Source: Paratinospora sagittata
Lineage: Eukaryota; Streptophyta; Magnoliopsida; Ranunculales; Menispermaceae
Direction: 5' to 3'
Length of the DNA stretch: 64,000 bases
Assembly: GCA_035771175.1 (NCBI GenBank)
Contig: CM069593.1
Span: 14,936,408-15,000,407, forward strand
In this document: piece by piece, positions 60,246 to 64,000 of the stretch
How positions within the stretch are numbered: the first letter of the stretch is position 1
How the letters are laid out: each line of letters starts with the position of its first letter
Made by a program: the position numbers and the translations under genes
Notes under the pieces: generated by a model
Database searches by the model: none
What the model was told of the DNA's origin: nothing
The model's input: the letters and a program-made list of their open reading frames with translations, nothing else

Positions 60246-61379
60246 CAAGTCATCTTTCGAGTCAACCTAAACTAAGTCATATTTCGGGTCAACTTACAAG
60301 TTCAGGTGTGAGTTATAAACTTTTTGCATCATAGAGACACATTTGTAAGAGATTGGGTAAAAATCTCAACTAGAGTTGTGATATTCATAAACAAAATTAT
60401 TAGTATCATCAGTGATAAGGGTGACAAAAAAATATCAGGACTTATTTGTTCGGTTTTGTTCGACTTAGTTTAAAACGGGTACGGACAATATATTCTAAAT
60501 TGAGCCAGATTTGGACAAAAATCTAGTGTCCGTTTTTAAAACCAGACCAAATCTAGACAAAAGAGCCAAAAACCAGGTACCCAGTTTTCGATTTCTAAGG
60601 GTACTCTTAACTTTATATATGCCCTTCTTCCCCTTTCTGTATGTCTTTTTTCTTCTATTTTGTGATTTCTTCTTCTTCTTCTTCTTCTTTTATTAATTTG
60701 TTGCAGTTGCTGCCCCTTGCCCTTTTTCTTCATCTTCTTGATGCATGTGATAGTACAAAAGGCTTAATGAATTGGACACTATAACAAACATAAGTGTTTT
60801 ACCACTTACAATAATAATTTATAATTTGATATTAAGATTATAATTTTATGCAATAAGTTCAATTTGTAGTACCATGGTAGAAGTGGACAAAACAACAAAA
60901 TCAAGCTGTCCAGTTCTGTTATATAAGGATACAAATGAAGGGGTGTTGTCAAATTTTTAAACAGAGCTTAGATGAACATGCTATACATTCGTTAATGCAA
61001 TACATACTTGTTTCTATCTGTACTCCTATTTTTGTCACCTCTAATTGGAGATAGATCAATAAATAAATAGTAAACATTACATAGCAAATTTAAGATATGT
61101 TTGCATAACCAGTAAATGTACAAAGTTAACCATTTAATATTTTCAAGGAGTTTGAACTATTCTCAACAGAGCAAGGTGATCCATCAAATCTCTAGTACAA
61201 ACATCTAATGCAAGATAAATTTGTAGAAAATAAGTGAATATCCAAGAAAAGTTCTATCAGTAATTTCTTCAAACACCTTTTGTCCACTACCCTTTTTCAA
61301 GATCTTATGTGACAATAACAATGATGATAGACTTGGCAGTGCTAAAATAAATATGACAAATACAAAAAAAGAGTAAAAG

Positions 61380-61800
61380 ACAAAGAAATAAATATAGAAA
61401 AAGAAAATAACAAACTCACGACACAATAGAATTTTACGTGGTTCACCAAAATAACTACAGCCAAAGAGGCGAGATTTCCCTAACAAAAGGAAAAATCGAT
61501 AATCACTACTGAAAGGACAAATTGATCCAAGGGATTACCTGTATCACTTAGTTTCATTAGTAAGTCTTAATCTTCACCTCTCTTTCTTCTCCTTCAAGGG
61601 TTTTCTCCTCTTTCTCTTCACTTTTTCAACTCTTTGGTTTCAACCTGTTTACATTAAGAGAACATAAGAACAAAAACTTCTTATGTAGTAGCTCCACAAA
61701 ATAAGTTGCATGGGCTTTAAGAATAAAGAAAGGTAACTAATGGGTTGGGCCCAAAAAAAATACAATGTATTTAAGCTACATCTTAGACATGTCATACTTT
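61380..61800. other. possible degraded LTR fragment
   Basis: Contains ATTTTACGTGGTTCACC (61431-61447), similar in kind to the AATTTAACGTGGTTCG string that lies near the inner end of many plant Copia LTRs (including LTR-A/B here), followed by pyrimidine-rich sequence. No second LTR or coding sequence, so the call is weak. Confidence 0.3.
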
Positions 61801-61820
61801 CAACCTTTGTTTTGTTTTTT

Positions 61821-62907
61821 GGTCGGCTATTTTCACCTATCTTTTCTTATCTCTTCACCCACCTTATTTAAAAATTAAAATGATAAAAAAAAACTCATGT
61901 GAAATTATCAAAAAGGACAAATATAAAACTCTTTAAACCTTCTCACCTCTCTCTTCAGCCACCCACTCTTTATCCTAAATCCTTCAATTCTCCAACTCTC
62001 TGACTCATCTTAATCTTCAATCTTGTCATTTTCTTATATTTTTTAAATAAAAAACATACATTTTTACTATTTTCATCCATTCGAAGTGTTTTTTTACAAA
62101 AATATACCCAAAATTGAAGATAAAAAGGAGCGAAAATAGGTTTTGAAACCCAAAAAAATCGCCATCAAATTGGGTGTGTCTGACCCTGCGTGGGCGGACA
62201 GAATAAAATCTGTTCGACCTTAACAGACATAACATATTCCCTCTGCTCGGCCCATGAGGGTCGGACAAAAAAGAAAAAGAAAAATAAAAAGAAAAATAAA
62301 AAATACATTATTCGACCCAATAGGGTCGGACACACCTCTTTATGTCCGACCTATAGTGGTCAAACATAAAGAGAAATGTCTGACCTTGGTGGGTAGGACG
62401 TTTGCGATTCTGGAGCGTGAAATGGATTTCTGGAACCTATTTTCGCCGCCTCATTCCACCATTTTCACATATGTTTTTGCAAAAAAAAATATTTAAATCC
62501 AACAATGTAGCATTGAAATCAACTTAGAACATGTAAATATCATGATTTATTTATCGATTTGTGGTCAAAGATTGCACTTGAATCACTTTGAGTTCGAGGC
62601 CTCCAAAACCCGAAATAACTCGATTTTTTGACAAGATTTCGCAACGTTGTTGCTCACAAATCTTTTTAACAGTGTTCTAACCATTTGAATGATTGAAAAA
62701 CTTAAAGAAATGGTGAAGAAAAGAGAAGAAACGAGAGAGAGAAAAAGGGTTTAGGGCGTTGGGGTAAGAAGGATAGAATGAGAATTTAGGTGGGTGAAGA
62801 GAATTTAGGTGGTGAAGAGAGAGGAAATGATTGATTTTAAATTTTTATATTGATGAAGAGAGTAAGTGGGTGAAAAAATAGGAAAAGGTGGGTAAAAATA
62901 GCCAGAC
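61821..62907. mobile_element. non-autonomous long-TIR (MULE-like) element
   Basis: The left end GGTCGGCTATTTTCACCT...CTCTTCACCCACC pairs with the inverse of the right end (GTCTGGCTATTTTTACCC...TTTTCACCCAC). Similarity continues over roughly 150 bp of each arm (TCTCTTCAGCCACC / TCTCTTCACCACC). The core (62175-62400) has repeated GGTCGGAC and GTCCGACC blocks. The 9-bp flanks are T-rich and nearly alike (8 of 9), which is weak evidence because of low complexity. Confidence 0.55.
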
Positions 62908-62929
62908 TTTTTTTTTTATTTCCCTTAAG

Positions 62930-63080
62930 GTATCTCCATATCTTTCGAGTATGAGACTAGTCCTAATTTAAAGTGAGAGCAAAATGATAGATCTCTCCCA
63001 ACAATGGCACCTATAAAAATTAAACCCTGAAACTTTTATACAAGTACAACCTTAAGACTCAACCTGCTTCCATTGAGCCA
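62930..63080 (+). repeat. dispersed repeat (partner at 53600-53790)
   Basis: Second, more diverged copy of the repeat described at 53600-53790. It follows directly after the long-TIR element. Confidence 0.65.
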
Positions 63081-63649
63081 ACTATTATTTTAAAATGAAC
63101 CACTATTTATAGTAAAGTAGAGGCTGACAAAACTTGTCTAAATTCAATTCTTGATTTTGTCGACCATATCCTTTAATGATATTTGTTTTAAGTGGATTAA
63201 TCTCTATATTGTGCATAAGTTACATTGAAAGACACCACGTATGTTAATTAAAAAAAAAAACTTCCATCTTTATACTTTGGTATACTTTCCTCTTTTTTTT
63301 TTTTTTAATTCTATTAAATATCTTTATTTTTTTATAAATAAATAAATAATGAAAATTGCTTTCCTTTGGTAATAAAAAAATATTTTATGTATGTTAAATA
63401 TCAGTATTATTTTTTAATATTAACACCTAATTCTGTTAAATATTATATATATATATAATTTATCATCTTTAAATACACAAATATTTCTAACACATCTAAT
63501 CTAAGAGAGTTACGGCGCCACCGTAAAAAAAATGGGGCGGTTCCTATCGCTCATGTAGCATTACCTTGGTAATAATACGATAAACTTGCCCATTATATAA
63601 AACCTTGTCCGAGTGCTACAGCAACCCATCAGATGTAGGGAGGTTTCAC

Positions 63650-64000
63650 CGACAAACCCTAGAAACATCATCCTCCTCAAAATTCAATCAGGCAATCCCA
63701 AGATTTCTGGCCGAGTACCAGATTGCACCGGGTCCACCCAAGATGAATAATTTCTCATATGGTGACAATGATTTTGGGCAATTCAAAGTGGCTGGGAACG
63801 AAGATAATTTGTCCGATTGAAGCCATCAATATGGAAACTAGTACAGAAATAACCAGTAAAGAGCTGCACAGCTCATGCTCTTGTGATTCTCCAAAGAAAT
63901 TAAGGCTCCTTCTACAATCTGAGCTTGGTCCTGCATTCTTTAGTTGGAAGTTCAATGAGATGGGAGAATAAGTTGGTGGGTGGATCTCTATTGGTAATTG
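63650..64000 (+). pseudogene. broken partial copy of the ELM2-domain gene
   Basis: Split over two plus-strand frames, this reads AIPRFLAEYQIAPGPPKMNN (63691 on), then after a frameshift NSKWLGTKIICPIEAINMET, SSCSCDSP, and QSELGPAFFSWKFNEMGE followed by a stop at 63969. These align in order with the ELM2 domain of the gene at 55392-58583 (GPPKMNNLLDVDDNMGNTKW; FYNWKFNEMGEEV). There is at least one frameshift near 63775-63785, a deletion after SCSCDSP (the CVKHHIAEE portion is lost) and a premature stop. It is inverted relative to its parent and runs to the window edge. Confidence 0.85.

Larger units (their letters stand above)
58584..63600. other. 5 kb gene-free region upstream of the ELM2 gene
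   Basis: It begins with the ELM2-gene promoter, which includes a telo-box-like AAACCCTAACCCTAGG at 58929-58944. After that it is mobile or repetitive: a hAT-type MITE (59794-60245) nested in an older copy, a TTC microsatellite (60668-60688), an LTR-like stretch (61380-61800), a long-TIR element (61821-62907) and a dispersed repeat (62930-63080). No coding gene found. Confidence 0.55.

Noticed and set aside
1..64000. CRISPR arrays, bacterial operons, Shine-Dalgarno sites, phage genes
   Set aside because: The window is plant nuclear DNA with spliced genes; no regularly spaced short repeats with unique spacers and no prokaryotic gene organisation.

Overview
This is nuclear DNA of a flowering plant, most likely a eudicot. 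The genes are AT-rich with short exons and GT-AG introns, two encode plastid-targeted proteins, one is the plant-specific OCTOPUS family, and the mobile DNA is plant-type (Tnt1-like Copia, tRNA-iMet-primed mini-retrotransposons, Au-like SINE, RTE LINE, Tourist and hAT MITEs). The order or genus cannot be fixed from the sequence alone.

Layout, left to right. At 1-600 is a decayed Copia gag fragment. At 1651-6517 (minus) is a PHT4-family plastid anion/phosphate transporter whose last short exon I could not place. A 1.5 kb divergent spacer separates it from a 20-exon WD40 gene (7997-23466, plus) of the MAPKBP1/WDR62 type. That gene has an apparent one-base frameshift in exon 10, a 132-bp in-exon tandem duplication, and introns loaded with SINE, LINE and TRIM insertions. 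At 24955-33219 (minus) is a three-exon acyl-CoA thioesterase 13-like gene. Its second intron has grown to 7.4 kb through a rearranged Copia element (25203-30237, flanked by identical ACACT) and a tandem TRIM array. At 36276-38633 (plus) is chloroplast sedoheptulose-1,7-bisphosphatase, with a G-box in its promoter and a Tourist-like MITE in intron 7. At 40630-42400 (plus) is a lachrymatory-factor-synthase-like START/SRPBCC protein, probably with an ATG-only first coding exon. At 49111-51237 (plus) is a single-exon OCTOPUS-like protein. At 55392-58583 (minus) is a two-exon ELM2/SANT nuclear protein, and a broken inverted partial copy of it lies at 63650-64000 (plus).

The genes form no pathway or operon. 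SBPase (Calvin cycle) and the PHT4 transporter (plastid Pi exchange) both act in plastid carbon and phosphate metabolism, but there is no sign their proximity is functional. The gene-free stretches (33.2-36.3, 42.4-49.1, 51.2-55.4, 58.6-63.6 kb) hold mainly foldback and MITE elements, tandem duplications, microsatellites, and two GC/ACGT-rich non-coding islands at about 45.0-45.4 and 46.1-46.6 kb.

The most unusual observations are: the single-TSD, internally inverted Copia insertion; a small TRIM/SMART-like family present as at least four copies in three genes' introns; the phase-consistent one-base defect in the WD40 gene; and the foldback elements that share a palindromic GGTC/GACC-type core.
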